A stretch of DNA of 64,000 nt, from assembly GCA_021793515.1 (NCBI GenBank), contig JAJYSP010000001.1:118874-182873 (forward strand), in the 5' to 3' direction. A program made the position numbers and the translations under genes. The DNA is from Actinomycetes bacterium (GTDB lineage: Bacteria > Actinomycetota > Acidimicrobiia > Acidimicrobiales > RAAP-2). Below the pieces are notes generated by a model, which saw only the letters and a program-made list of their open reading frames with translations, was not told the origin of the DNA and did no database searches. Positions within the stretch are counted from its first letter, which is position 1, and each line of letters opens with the position of its first letter. Of this stretch, positions 21,598-30,267 are shown in pieces.

Positions 21598-22245
21598 CTA
21601 GAGCTTCGTAACCTGGGTGAAGTCGAGCTCCACCGGGGTCTCGCGGCCGAAGATGTCGACCAGCACCTTCACCTTGAGCTGGTCCTCGTTGATCTCGGCC
21701 ACGTGGCCCGAGAAGGTCGCGAACGGGCCCGTCTTGATCTGGACGGTGTCGTTGACCTCGAACTCGTGGCTCGGCATGCGGCGCTTCTGGGCCGGCTCCG
21801 CGCCCTCGACGTGGGGGCGGATGATGTTGTCGACCTCGCGGCGGGTCAGGGCCGTCGGACGCGTCTTCTCGGCGCCGACGAAACCGGTGACCCCGGGTGT
21901 CGAGCCGATGACGTAGAAGATCTCGGGGTCCGGCTCGCAGCGGATCAGCAGGTAGCTCGGGAACATCCGCTTGGAGACGGTGACCTTCTTGCCGCCCTTG
22001 AACTCGGTGACGTCCTCTTCGGGCAGGTAGATCTCGTAGATGCTCTCGCCGAGCTCACGGCTCTTGATGATGTTGTTGAGCGCCCCGATGACCTTCTGCT
22101 CGTGGCCGGCGAAGGTGTGCACGATGTACCAGCGGCCGGGACGATCGAAGGCGCTCTCGGCGACGTCCTCGATGACCTCGTCATCAAAGACGTCCTCGAC
22201 GTCGGCGTCGTGCTCGTCGTGTTCGGTCGTGGACATATCGCTCAT
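21598..22245 (-). CDS. nusG: Transcription termination/antitermination protein NusG
   Basis: A 215-residue NusG. After an acidic N-terminal extension of about 35 residues (Asp/Glu-rich, typical of actinobacteria) comes the NGN domain (RWYIVHTFAGHEQKV; GYLLIRCEPD-like SYLLIRCEPDPE). The KOW domain at the C-terminus reads VNDTVQIKTGPFATFSGHV. It links RNA polymerase to Rho or to ribosomal S10. It lies 5 bases after secE and precedes rplK. Confidence 0.97.
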   Translation of the reverse strand: MSDMSTTEHDEHDADVEDVFDDEVIEDVAESAFDRPGRWYIVHTFAGHEQKVIGALNNIIKSRELGESIYEIYLPEEDVTEFKGGKKVTVSKRMFPSYLLIRCEPDPEIFYVIGSTPGVTGFVGAEKTRPTALTRREVDNIIRPHVEGAEPAQKRRMPSHEFEVNDTVQIKTGPFATFSGHVAEINEDQLKVKVLVDIFGRETPVELDFTQVTKL

Positions 22246-22250
22246 GATGC

Positions 22251-22550
22251 CTACTTCTGGAAGAAGAACGTGACGAATTTGGAGAATCCCGCGCCGAGCC
22301 CGAAGATGAGGGCGGTCATGAAGACCAGGACGAAGAAGACGATGGACGTGTAGTTGATGACCTCGGGGCGCTTGGGCCAGGCGACCTGGCGCATCTCGTC
22401 GCGCACTTCACGCAGGAACTGACGGGGCCGGGTCCGTTCGCCACGGCGTCGCTGCAGGTCCTGGGCCGAGGTGGCGCGACGGGAGGAGGCGGCGCCGTCG
22501 GCGCCCACCTGACCCTGTCGCTGCAACATGCGCTTCTGTTCGCGGTTCAT
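22251..22550 (-). CDS. secE: Preprotein translocase subunit SecE
   Basis: A 99-residue SecE, the small essential clamp subunit of the SecYEG channel. The basic soluble N-terminus (~50 residues) is followed by the family hallmark FLREVRDEMRQVAWPKRPEV. One C-terminal membrane segment (YTSIVFFVLVFMTALIFGLG) comes last. The secE-nusG-rplK order confirms the call. Confidence 0.97.
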   Translation of the reverse strand: MNREQKRMLQRQGQVGADGAASSRRATSAQDLQRRRGERTRPRQFLREVRDEMRQVAWPKRPEVINYTSIVFFVLVFMTALIFGLGAGFSKFVTFFFQK

Positions 22551-22598
22551 CTCGTCTCGTTCACTGATCTGGTACTGCGGTTCTCACGAATGTCCGAG

Positions 22599-22671
22599 CA
22601 GGGCAGGAGGGACTCGAACCCCCAACCCCCGGTTTTGGAGACCGGTGCTCTACCAATTGAGCCACTGCCCT
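22599..22671 (-). tRNA. tRNA-Trp (anticodon CCA)
   Basis: A 73-nt cloverleaf on the minus strand: acceptor AGGGCAG pairs with CTGCCCT, the T-arm has GGTTCGAGTCC, and the anticodon CCA lies at 22636-22638 (read on the minus strand). The discriminator base is G and the 3' CCA is not encoded. It sits between rpmG and secE, its common actinobacterial location. Confidence 0.95.
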
Positions 22672-22725
22672 TTGGCCCAGGGCCGCAAGGAGTGTCCAGC
22701 CTACCACCAACCCCGGGGAACGTCC

Positions 22726-22890
22726 CTATCGGGTCTCTTTGTGCAGCGTGTGGCGCCGCTCGAACCGGCAGTACTTCTTCATCTCGATGCGTTCGCGGTC
22801 GTTCACCTTGTTCTTCATCGTGATGTAGTTGCGCCGTTTGCAGTCCTCGCAGGCGAGGGTCACCTGCACCCGCTTCTCGTTCTTCGCCAT
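22726..22890 (-). CDS. rpmG: 50S ribosomal protein L33
   Basis: A 54-residue L33, too short for most ORF filters, between tRNA-Met and tRNA-Trp. It opens [20 protein letters not shown] and ends [10 protein letters not shown]. The first zinc pair (Cys14, Cys17) and Cys41 are present, but the fourth expected Cys is Glu44 (YCRFE where zinc-binding homologues have CxxC). It is therefore neither a full four-Cys nor a Cys-free L33. Confidence 0.93.
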   Translation of the reverse strand: MAKNEKRVQVTLACEDCKRRNYITMKNKVNDRERIEMKKYCRFERRHTLHKETR

Positions 22891-22933
22891 CGTCTTCTCG
22901 CTTTCCTACTGCTGTACTGCCGGTAACCGTGCC

Positions 22934-23010
22934 TGGTAGCGGCGGCGGGAGTCGAACCCGCGACACCACGATTATGAGCCGTGTGCTCTAACCACCTGAG
23001 CTACGCCGCC
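22934..23010 (-). tRNA. Elongator tRNA-Met (anticodon CAT)
   Basis: A 77-nt gene including an encoded 3' CCA. Acceptor GGCGGCG pairs with CGCCGCT, closing on a G-U pair. The T-arm is GCGGGTTCGACTCCCGC, and the anticodon loop reads CTCATAA. The paired first base argues against an initiator tRNA, and the sequence resembles actinobacterial elongator tRNA-Met. It lies 5 bases from tRNA-Thr. Confidence 0.93.
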
Positions 23011-23015
23011 TGGCG

Positions 23016-23087
<72 letters not shown>

Positions 23088-23114
23088 GACACGCCGTAAA
23101 CGGCGCGAAGGGGA

Positions 23115-23120
23115 ATTGTA
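23115..23120 (-). promoter_or_regulatory. Predicted -10 of the tRNA-Thr operon
   Basis: TACAAT on the minus strand lies 27 bases before the tRNA-Thr 5' end, in the 81-base gap shared with the divergent acetyltransferase gene. No convincing -35 was recognised 17-18 bases upstream, so this is a partial call. Confidence 0.4.
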
Positions 23121-23168
23121 GTGCCCCGAGGCCCTCGCTTTCCACCCGGGTCGCACTACCCTTTGTGC

Positions 23169-23702
23169 ATGCGTATCCGCCTGGTCGACGAGGGTGACGC
23201 CACAGCCCTGATGAACATCTACAATCCCGAGGTCGTCGAGACCACGGTGACCTTCGACCTCGTCGCGCGGACCTACGACGAACAGGTCACTTGGATCCGC
23301 CGACACCGCGCGACGCACCCCTGCCTGGTCGCGGTGAACGAGGACGACGAAGTCGGCGAGGTCGGCGCCGACGGCGACCGGATCATCGGTTTCGCCCTGG
23401 TCTCGCCCTTTCGTGAGCGCCCGGCCTACCTCACCACGGTCGAGAACTCGGTCTACGTCCACCGCGGGGCCCGCGGCCGTGGAGTGGGCGAGCTGCTCTT
23501 GCGCGAACTGATCGCGCTCGCCCAGGAGTCGGGCTTTCACTCCCTGATCGCGCGGATCGTGGGCGAGAACGACGGATCGATCCGGCTCCACGAGAAGTGC
23601 GGGTTCACCCTGGTGGGAACCGAGATCGAAGTGGGCCGCAAGCACGGGACCTGGCTCGACGTCGTCGAATACCAGTACGTCATGCCCGACCGGCCTAACT
23701 GA
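23169..23702 (+). CDS. GNAT-family N-acetyltransferase (phosphinothricin-acetyltransferase-like)
   Basis: A 177-residue acetyltransferase. The acetyl-CoA loop is in VYVHRGARGRGVGELLLREL (about residues 99-118), followed by ENDGSIRLHEKCGFTLVGTE, as in the PAT/MnaT subgroup that acetylates small amino-acid-like amines. The substrate cannot be told. The start at MRIRLVDEGD is preferred over an upstream in-frame ATG because TACCCT lies exactly 6 bases before it, fitting a leaderless transcript. The 3' end overlaps the convergent mannosyltransferase by 8 bases. Confidence 0.88.
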   Translation: MRIRLVDEGDATALMNIYNPEVVETTVTFDLVARTYDEQVTWIRRHRATHPCLVAVNEDDEVGEVGADGDRIIGFALVSPFRERPAYLTTVENSVYVHRGARGRGVGELLLRELIALAQESGFHSLIARIVGENDGSIRLHEKCGFTLVGTEIEVGRKHGTWLDVVEYQYVMPDRPN

Positions 23703-25305
23703 CGAGCGCCCGCTCCTCGGGCCAGGACCACTGGGTCCAGCGCCCCATCGGCGCGATCAGGACGCCCCCGAGGATCGCCACCGCGACCGCGATCAGGAGC
23801 GGGTTCGCCTGGACCAGCCCCGACAGGAGTTGACGGCCACCGGGCAGGCCGATGAAGGGTCCCGTGATCGTGAGTAGGAGCAACCAGAAGTGCTCTCGGC
23901 CCTGGTAGCTGGCGGCGAGCAGCACGAGTCCCCACGCGAGGTACCAGGGCTGGACGACCGGGCCGAGCTCGACCACGAGCAGGAGCGAGACGCCCAGGGA
24001 ACGGACCCAGCCCCGCCGCTCGCCGTTCCAGAGCAGCCAGAGCGCGAAGGCCCCCGCCGTCGCGAAACCGAGGAATCGGGTGACCGAAAGCACCGTCGTG
24101 ACCGAGACGGACTGGAGCCCCACGGCGTGCAGGGTGTTGCCAAGCGCCATCCCGAGCGCCGTCGCCGGCGCCGCCCACGATCGGACCGTGCCGTTGGAGA
24201 GCAGGTTCCGAATCCACCCGAAGCCGAACCCGGCGAGCCACGAGGAGACCCCGAGGGTCGCCGCGGCGACGAGTGTGGCCTTGGCGATGGGCACGAGGCG
24301 CTCCTTGATGCGCGCGGTCGGCCCGAGCCAGGTCCAGGCCACGTAGGCGAGCCCGAGCGCCGCCGGCGCCTTGATCGCGGTGGCCGCTGCGCAGAAGAGC
24401 AGCGCCCACCACGGTTGTCGCCGCACGGCGAAGGCGATACCGATGACGAGCAGGCCGGTCATGATCGCGTCGTTGTGGGCCCCACCGATCAGGGTCAAGA
24501 GCACCAACGGGTTCATCGCACCCAGGACGAACGCCTCGCCGGGGTCTCGGCCGAGCGCGCGCGCGAGCATGGTCAGACCGAGACCGATCAGCGCGACGGC
24601 GACGACCTCGAGGATGCGCAGTCCAACCACCGTGGCGAGTTGGTTGTGGCCGGTCAGGCGGGCGATGCTGCCGTCGAGGAACAAGAAGAGTGGCCCGTAG
24701 GGGGCGGGCGCATTGCCCCAGAGCGGGTCCACAGGGTTCACGTACGGGCTCGAGCCGAGCGAGAAGGGTCCGAGCACGTACGGGCTCAGGTGGTGACTCG
24801 TCATCTCCCCCTGGGCCGCGTAGCTGAAGACGTCGCGCGAGAACATCGGCGGCGCGATGATCATCGGCAGGCTCCAGAGCACCAGCATGATCCACAGACG
24901 CCGCGTCGGTGAGCCGGGGTGGATCTTCATCACCTCGACCAGGCGCAGCCACACGCGCATGAGCAGCAGCAGGCCACCGTAGACGAGCACGATCGCGACG
25001 ATGGACTTGGTCTCGCTCGGTATGCCCGTTGCGTTGACCGACGGCTCGCCGAAGAACCACGTGTTCGCCATGTCGAGTTTGAAGGGCGAGTTCGTGAAGG
25101 TGCCCCCCGCGAGGATCAGGCTCATGGCGAGCAGGCCGAGTGCGGCCGGCTGCCAGAGGAAGGACCAACCCTCGAAGGGCCCCGGCGTGAAGCGACCGAG
25201 CGGGGTGTAACGGCGCTCGAGCACCTGCACCCCCGTCTCGAACCCACTCGCGAGGCGCTCGTAGTGGTGACGGATGCGCTCGGTCAACGCCCGAACTCGA
25301 TGCAC
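23695..25305 (-). CDS. MptB-like polyprenol-phosphomannose-dependent mannosyltransferase (integral membrane)
   Basis: A protein of about 536 residues with roughly 12 hydrophobic segments. PPMFSRDVFSYAAQGEMTS (about residues 165-183) carries the acidic-residue-containing loop shared by GT-C mannosyltransferases of the MptA/MptB type, which extend mannan chains on the outer membrane face in actinobacteria. A GTG at 25305 with GGAG upstream is the likely start. The open frame continues through tRNA-Tyr and cannot be coding there. The fold class is fairly sure; the acceptor is not. Confidence 0.75.
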   Translation of the reverse strand: MHRVRALTERIRHHYERLASGFETGVQVLERRYTPLGRFTPGPFEGWSFLWQPAALGLLAMSLILAGGTFTNSPFKLDMANTWFFGEPSVNATGIPSETKSIVAIVLVYGGLLLLMRVWLRLVEVMKIHPGSPTRRLWIMLVLWSLPMIIAPPMFSRDVFSYAAQGEMTSHHLSPYVLGPFSLGSSPYVNPVDPLWGNAPAPYGPLFLFLDGSIARLTGHNQLATVVGLRILEVVAVALIGLGLTMLARALGRDPGEAFVLGAMNPLVLLTLIGGAHNDAIMTGLLVIGIAFAVRRQPWWALLFCAAATAIKAPAALGLAYVAWTWLGPTARIKERLVPIAKATLVAAATLGVSSWLAGFGFGWIRNLLSNGTVRSWAAPATALGMALGNTLHAVGLQSVSVTTVLSVTRFLGFATAGAFALWLLWNGERRGWVRSLGVSLLLVVELGPVVQPWYLAWGLVLLAASYQGREHFWLLLLTITGPFIGLPGGRQLLSGLVQANPLLIAVAVAILGGVLIAPMGRWTQWSWPEERALVS

Positions 25306-25349
25306 ACCACTCCTCTCGACGTCGCACAGGGTTGCGCAAGAACACTGAC

Positions 25350-25378
25350 GGCCGACCCCGCCGAAGGCGGGGTCGGCC
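25350..25378 (-). terminator. Hairpin immediately after tRNA-Tyr
   Basis: A perfect 13-bp inverted repeat (25350-25362 with 25366-25378) with a GAA loop, starting 2 bases past the tRNA-Tyr 3' CCA. It should terminate the tRNA transcript and insulate the mannosyltransferase gene. Confidence 0.75.
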
Positions 25379-25379
25379 A

Positions 25380-25464
25380 TGGTGGGCCGGGAGGGATTTG
25401 AACCCCCGTAGGCAAAGCCGTCTGGTTTACAGCCAGATCCCATTGGCCGCTCGGGCACCGACCC
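25380..25464 (-). tRNA. tRNA-Tyr (anticodon GTA)
   Basis: An 85-nt class II tRNA with a long variable arm and encoded CCA. Acceptor GGGTCGG/CCGGCCC with a T-G pair, anticodon stem TCTGG/CCAGA with loop CTGTAAA, T-arm GGGGGTTCAAATCCC. It sits between yajQ and the mannosyltransferase gene. Confidence 0.95.
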
Positions 25465-25524
25465 GTCGAGCATCCTACAAGACCGCCACCCCCACCGTCG
25501 CCTCGGGTCTTCTACCATGGGGCC

Positions 25525-26013
25525 ATGCCGAGTTTCGACGTCGTCTCAGAGATCGACCTTCAAGAGGTGCGTAACGCGGTCGACCAGGCCAACCGCGAGG
25601 CCGGGACGCGCTTTGACTTCAAGAACACCAACGCACTCATCGAGTTCTCCGAGAAGGAGCTGTCCCTCAGTGCGAGCACCGAGGACCGACTGCGCGCGCT
25701 CTACTCGCTGCTCGAGGAGAAGTTGGTCAAGCGCAACGTGTCGCTCAAGTCGCTCGACCCGGGCAAGGTCGAAGAGGCGAGCCACGGGTCGGCTCGCCAG
25801 AAGGTCTCACTGCGCGCGGGGATCTCCCAGGAGGTCGGCAAGCAGATCAACAAGCTCATCAAGGAGATGGGCGTCAAGAGCCTCAGCTCCTCAATCCAGG
25901 GCGACCAGGTCCGTGTCACGGGTAAGCAGCGTGACGACCTTCAGTCGGCGATCGCCCACCTCAAGGAGGCCGAACTCGCGGTCCCCCTGCAGTTCACCAA
26001 CTTCCGCGACTAG
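25525..26013 (+). CDS. yajQ: YajQ family cyclic-di-GMP/nucleotide-binding protein
   Basis: A 162-residue YajQ (UPF0234) protein. MPSFDVVSEIDLQEVRNAVD, TRFDFKNTNALIEF and the C-terminal VPLQFTNFRD are characteristic. Members bind nucleotides and, in some bacteria, cyclic di-GMP; the role here is unknown. TACCAT lies exactly 6 bases before the ATG, so it is probably leaderless. It ends in a 4-base convergent overlap with the GtrA gene. Confidence 0.93.
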   Translation: MPSFDVVSEIDLQEVRNAVDQANREAGTRFDFKNTNALIEFSEKELSLSASTEDRLRALYSLLEEKLVKRNVSLKSLDPGKVEEASHGSARQKVSLRAGISQEVGKQINKLIKEMGVKSLSSSIQGDQVRVTGKQRDDLQSAIAHLKEAELAVPLQFTNFRD

Positions 26014-26513
26014 CGGCGGGCCTCTTCGACGCTGAGGTGCTCGTCCATCTCCTCGAGCGTGTGGTCGTGGAAGATCCGATTGAAGACCATCATCTTGAGG
26101 ACCCAGAACAGGCCGAAGCTCACGAGGTTGGTCGAGGAGACCAGCGCGGTATTGATGACGTGAGCCCAGTGGTGGTCCTTGACCATGTCTTTGGCCCAGG
26201 CGGCGCCGAGCATCGAGACCCCGATACCGAGGAACGACATCGCCCAGAAGGGCACGATCTCCGTGCGGAAGTGGCTACGACCGCGCTTGCCCCACGTCCA
26301 GTTCCGGTTCAGGTAGTACGACGGCAGCGTGGCGATCAGGTTGCCGTAGACCGTCGCCCAGATGACGCCCTTGACGATGTGGAACCCGTAGAGCACCGAG
26401 ATCGACGTGAAGGACACCACGGTCGAGACGACCGAGACCGACGTGAAACGGATGACCTTGCGACCCTCGTGGGTCTTGGACCACGCCCAGAGGGCGCGTA
26501 ACCGTTCAATCAT
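26010..26513 (-). CDS. GtrA-like membrane protein
   Basis: About 167 residues with four hydrophobic segments, including FTSVSVVSTVVSFTSISVLY and LIATLPSYYLNRNWTWGKRG. The YYLNRxWTF-like motif typifies the GtrA/DPMS-associated family, which helps move polyprenyl-linked sugars across the membrane. That would suit the nearby MptB-like enzyme, though the genes are not in one operon. The start at MIERLRALWAW is preferred; an upstream in-frame start at 26567 would leave only 9 bases to the divergent TesB start. Confidence 0.8.
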   Translation of the reverse strand: MIERLRALWAWSKTHEGRKVIRFTSVSVVSTVVSFTSISVLYGFHIVKGVIWATVYGNLIATLPSYYLNRNWTWGKRGRSHFRTEIVPFWAMSFLGIGVSMLGAAWAKDMVKDHHWAHVINTALVSSTNLVSFGLFWVLKMMVFNRIFHDHTLEEMDEHLSVEEARR

Positions 26514-26575
26514 CCGGACCAGCCTACCCGCCAGCGTCCGGCCCTGGTAACGCAGGCGCGGTGCCACAATGGAGC

Positions 26576-27442
26576 ATGTCCGACGCGCTTGATTTTTTGC
26601 TCACCCTGCTCGACCTCGAGACCATCGAAGTCAACACCTACCGGGGCCAACACCCCAAGGAGGAGCGCCAGCGGACCTTCGGTGGGCAGGTCGCGGCCCA
26701 GGCACTGATGGCCGCGGGTCGAACGGTCGATCGCGGCCGGGTGCACTCGCTGCACTCCTACTTCCTACGTCCGGGTGACCCGAGCACGCCCATCCTCTAC
26801 GAGGTGGACCGCATCCGCGACGGTCGCAGCTTCACCACCCGCCGCGTCGTCGCGATCCAGCACGGTCGCGCGATCTACAACATGCAGGCGAGCTTCCATT
26901 CCGACGAGACCAGCCTCGAGCACCAGTTCCCGATGCCCGAGGTCCCCGGCCCCGAGACGATCGCCCCCCTGGCCGAACGGGTCCAACTCGAGTTCGGCGA
27001 GGTCGACGAGTGGTTCAAGCGCAAGCACCCGATCGACCAGCGTTTCATCGGCGAGCTGCCCTGGAGCCCGCGACGCGACCGCGAGCCGCGCCAACGGCTC
27101 TGGATCCGCGCCGACGGCGAGCTGCCCGACGACCCGTTACTGCACGCCTGCGTGGTGACCTACGCGAGTGACATGAGCCTCTTCGACGCGATCCTCGCCC
27201 CCCACGCCATCAACTGGAATGACGGGACCTTCATGGGCGCGAGCCTCGACCACTGCATGTGGTTCCACCGCGACCTGCGCGCCGACGAGTGGTTGCTCTA
27301 CGACACCGACTCGCCCATCGCCCACGGTGGCCGGGGTCTCGCGCGGGGCTTCCTCTTCGACCGGTCCGGGGCGCTGTGCGTCTCGATGGTCCAAGAGGGG
27401 CTCACCCGAGTGGTCGACCCGACGCGCGCGGTCCCGGACTGA
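26576..27442 (+). CDS. tesB: Acyl-CoA thioesterase II
   Basis: A 288-residue double-hotdog thioesterase that hydrolyses medium- and long-chain acyl-CoA. RTFGGQVAAQALMAAGRTV, VHSLHSYFLRPGDP, GRSFTTRRVVAIQHG and HAINWNDGTFMGASLDHCMWFH (quoted in part) match TesB. The catalytic Asp/Thr/Gln region near ASLDH is intact. An upstream GTG at 26561 is an alternative start. GGAGC lies next to the ATG. It is followed 18 bases later by the DinB-like gene. Confidence 0.92.
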   Translation: MSDALDFLLTLLDLETIEVNTYRGQHPKEERQRTFGGQVAAQALMAAGRTVDRGRVHSLHSYFLRPGDPSTPILYEVDRIRDGRSFTTRRVVAIQHGRAIYNMQASFHSDETSLEHQFPMPEVPGPETIAPLAERVQLEFGEVDEWFKRKHPIDQRFIGELPWSPRRDREPRQRLWIRADGELPDDPLLHACVVTYASDMSLFDAILAPHAINWNDGTFMGASLDHCMWFHRDLRADEWLLYDTDSPIAHGGRGLARGFLFDRSGALCVSMVQEGLTRVVDPTRAVPD

Positions 27443-27460
27443 CCCTCGTAGGCTGCGCGT

Positions 27461-27925
27461 ATGGACCTCAACCAGTACCGCAACGACTACGCGGACGCGA
27501 CGTCGAGCTTCCTTTCCGTCGCACGCGGCGTCCCCGACGACCAGCTGGACCGGCACGTGCCCGGCGGCTGGTCAGCCCGCCAGATCATCCACCACCTCGC
27601 CGACGCCGAGACCGAGTCGGCCGGGCGGCTGCGCCGGTTGGTGGCCGAGCCGGCGGGCTCGCCGCTACTCGCCTTTAACGAGGACGCGTGGGCGCGCAGT
27701 GAGGCGCTCGGCTACCAGTCCTTACCGGTGGCCACATCGCTCGCCGTCATCGAGAACCTGCGCGCCAACTCGCTCGCCGTCCTCGAACGGCTGAGCGAGA
27801 GCGACCTCGAACGATACGGCGAGCACAGCGCGCGCGGCCGCTTCACGCTCGCCGACTGGCTCGAGGCCTACACGCGGCACCCACGGGTGCACGCCGCGCA
27901 GATCCTCGAGGCGCTGAGCGCCTAA
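27461..27925 (+). CDS. DinB-like four-helix-bundle protein
   Basis: A 154-residue DinB/YfiT-type protein. The metal-ligand pattern His (QIIHHLADAE, residues ~43-50) plus His pairs near the C-terminus (TRHPRVHAAQIL) fits the superfamily, whose members include thiol-dependent transferases. The substrate is unknown. TAGGCT ends exactly 6 bases before the ATG, so it may be transcribed leaderless and independently of tesB. It overlaps gltA by 4 bases tail to tail. Confidence 0.8.
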   Translation: MDLNQYRNDYADATSSFLSVARGVPDDQLDRHVPGGWSARQIIHHLADAETESAGRLRRLVAEPAGSPLLAFNEDAWARSEALGYQSLPVATSLAVIENLRANSLAVLERLSESDLERYGEHSARGRFTLADWLEAYTRHPRVHAAQILEALSA

Positions 27926-29193
27926 GCGCGCTGGGTCATCGGCACGTAGTCACGCGCGTCCGACCCGATGTAGAGCTGGCGCGGCCGGGTGATCTTCAGG
28001 TCCTGGTCGAGCAGCTCTTGGAAGTGCGCGAGCCAGCCCGACGTGCGCGGGATCGCGAAGAGCACCGTGAACATCTCCATCGGGAAGCCCATCGCCTGGT
28101 AGATCAGACCCGAGTAGAAGTCCACGTTCGGGTAGAGGCGCCGCGAGATGAAGTAGTCGTCCTTCAGCGCGATCTCCTCGAGCTTGAGCGCGATGTCGAG
28201 CAATGGGTTCTTACCGGTCACGTTGAACACCGAGTCGGCCGTCTGCTTGATGATCTTCGCGCGCGGGTCGTAGTTCTTGTAGACACGGTGGCCGAAGCCC
28301 TCGAGCATGACCTTGCCCTGCTTCACCGATTCGATGTACGCCGGGATGTTCTCGTAGCTGCCGATCTTGGCGAGCATCTTCAAGACCGCCTCGTTGGCCC
28401 CACCGTGGCGCGGGCCGTAGAGGGCCGCGGTCGCCGCCGCCGTGGCGACGTAGGGGTCGCCGTGGGACGAGCCGACGGTGCGCATCGCGGTCGTACCGCA
28501 GTTCTGCTCGTGGTCTGCGTGCAGGATGAACAGCACGTCGAGCGCGTGCGCGAGGACGGGGTCGGCCTCGTAGCGCGGCTCGGCGACCTTCCACATCATC
28601 GAGAGGAAGTTCTGGGTGTAGTCGAGCCCGTTGTCCGGGTAGACGAAGGGCATCCCCACCGAGAACCGGTGCGCCGCGGCGGCCAGCGTCGGCATCTTCG
28701 CGATCAGGCGCACCACCTGCTTGTGCAGGACCTCGGGGTCCGAGAGGACCTTGGCGTCCTTGTAGTACGTCGACAGCGCGGCGACCGCCGAGACCAGCAT
28801 GCCCATCGGGTGGGCGTCGTAGTTGAAGCCCTCAAGGAACCGCTTGCGCACGTTCTCGTGGATGAAGGTGTGATACGTGACCTCGCGCTTCCAGACATCG
28901 AACTGCTCGGTGGTCGGCAGTTCGCCGTAGTTGAGCAGGTAGGCGACCTCGAGGTACGTCGACTTCTCGGCGAGCTGCTCGATCGGGTAGCCGCGATAGC
29001 GCAGGATGCCGGCGTCACCATCGAGGTAGGTGATCGCGGACTCCGCCGCGGCGGTGGCCATAAAGCCCGGGTCAAAGAACCAGACGCCCGGCACCGCTTT
29101 TTGGAAATCCTTGGCGGCGACGCCACCATTGTTGATCGGGATCTCGTGAACTTCACCCGTCCGATTGTCGGTCACAGTAATTGACTCGGTCAC
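27922..29193 (-). CDS. gltA: Citrate synthase
   Basis: A 423-residue type II citrate synthase that condenses acetyl-CoA and oxaloacetate. The catalytic His-His-Asp residues lie in LFILHADHEQNCGTTAMR, MLEGFGHRVYKNYDPRA and the C-terminal YSGLIYQAMGFP/IPRTSGWLAHF block. The start is a GTG (MTESITVTDN) with GAGG six bases upstream. It supplies the TCA entry point next to the EMC-type acetyl-CoA assimilation genes further on. Confidence 0.96.
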   Translation of the reverse strand: MTESITVTDNRTGEVHEIPINNGGVAAKDFQKAVPGVWFFDPGFMATAAAESAITYLDGDAGILRYRGYPIEQLAEKSTYLEVAYLLNYGELPTTEQFDVWKREVTYHTFIHENVRKRFLEGFNYDAHPMGMLVSAVAALSTYYKDAKVLSDPEVLHKQVVRLIAKMPTLAAAAHRFSVGMPFVYPDNGLDYTQNFLSMMWKVAEPRYEADPVLAHALDVLFILHADHEQNCGTTAMRTVGSSHGDPYVATAAATAALYGPRHGGANEAVLKMLAKIGSYENIPAYIESVKQGKVMLEGFGHRVYKNYDPRAKIIKQTADSVFNVTGKNPLLDIALKLEEIALKDDYFISRRLYPNVDFYSGLIYQAMGFPMEMFTVLFAIPRTSGWLAHFQELLDQDLKITRPRQLYIGSDARDYVPMTQRA

Positions 29194-29251
29194 GGTTCCT
29201 CACTTCCTTAATGGCCCTCGTTCACATTAGGTCAACGCCGGAGCGGTCAAA

Positions 29252-30256
29252 TCATCCCCCGGCCCCCGAGGGCGCCATCGTCACCTGATAGATCCGAGTC
29301 GTTGGCCACCCCCGGCCACTCGGCGCGCCGCCGGCGACGATACGCAACGTGAAATGCTCGCTCGCCACGGTCGTGAGGTCGTGTAGGACGAACCCGTAGG
29401 ACCCGAGCGAGTCGAGGGTCGCGGTCATCACCTGGTGCTGGGCCGTGCCGAGCGTGCCGGTGGGGGTCACCGTGACCGTGAGGCTCACCGGCTGGGTGTC
29501 GACCGCCGCGTTCGTGACCGTCACCGCGAGGTGGACCGACGTGACCGGTGCCAGCACGAGCTGCCCGGCGGGGGCGGGCAGCGGCGCGGGGGTCACGGCG
29601 ACCGCCGTAATACCGATGCCGCGCGTGAGCACCAACGAGGGCGACGAGCTGAGCGCGGTCACCGCGGTTCGAAATGGCACCGTGGCCAGCGCGTCGCTCA
29701 GCGCGTCGAGGTGCACCAGGCCCGGTTCATGGACGAGGCCCCAGCGCGCCACCGACCAGGCGGCGGTGCTCTGAGCGAGCGACTGCTGAGCGCTCACCCA
29801 CGACTGGGCGACCGTCGCGATCGGCGTCCAGGGCAAGTGGAGGGCCTGGGCGAGCGTGTCGAGGATCGTCGCGTCGTCGTTCACCCGCTGGGTCGTGAGG
29901 TCGGCGATCGTCGAGTTGAGCCCGTGGGCGATGCTCGGGCGCCGAAGCAGCCTCGCGTCAGTCGCCCAGGACGGCAGCTGCTGGGCGATCTGGAGGAGAC
30001 GGGCGAGCAGGACGGAGCGACTCAGCGTCGAGTCGTGCTCGAGCAGGTAGACGAGACGGGCGTCATCCGCGTTCTCCTCGGTGATAAGTCGATTGGCGAG
30101 GACGCCGAAGGTCCGGTTCTCGCTACGCCGCGGCGATCGTGCCTGGTGCGCCGCGTGGGTGACGTCGTTGGCGAAGGCGAGCACCAGCACCGTGACGACG
30201 AGGGCGAGGCTCACCAGCACCTGGTAGCGACGGCGCTGTGCGCGAGTACGGGCCAC
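29252..30256 (-). CDS. Hypothetical single-pass membrane/exported protein
   Basis: A 334-residue protein I do not recognise. It has a basic N-terminus, one membrane segment (VLVSLALVVTVLVLAFAN, residues ~13-30) and a large extracytoplasmic part. That part has a helical first half (residues ~45-200) and a C-terminal half rich in Val and Thr that looks like a beta-sandwich (PVTSVHLAVTVTNAAVDTQ; SLTVTVTPTGTLGTAQH). The GTG start follows rmuC by 11 bases, so the two are probably cotranscribed. Confidence 0.6.
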   Translation of the reverse strand: MARTRAQRRRYQVLVSLALVVTVLVLAFANDVTHAAHQARSPRRSENRTFGVLANRLITEENADDARLVYLLEHDSTLSRSVLLARLLQIAQQLPSWATDARLLRRPSIAHGLNSTIADLTTQRVNDDATILDTLAQALHLPWTPIATVAQSWVSAQQSLAQSTAAWSVARWGLVHEPGLVHLDALSDALATVPFRTAVTALSSSPSLVLTRGIGITAVAVTPAPLPAPAGQLVLAPVTSVHLAVTVTNAAVDTQPVSLTVTVTPTGTLGTAQHQVMTATLDSLGSYGFVLHDLTTVASEHFTLRIVAGGAPSGRGWPTTRIYQVTMAPSGAGG

Positions 30257-30267
30257 GACGCTCCAAC

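Noticed and set aside
25306..25518. Upstream extension of the mannosyltransferase open frame
   Set aside because: It runs through the terminator hairpin and tRNA-Tyr; a GTG with GGAG at 25305 gives a sensible start.
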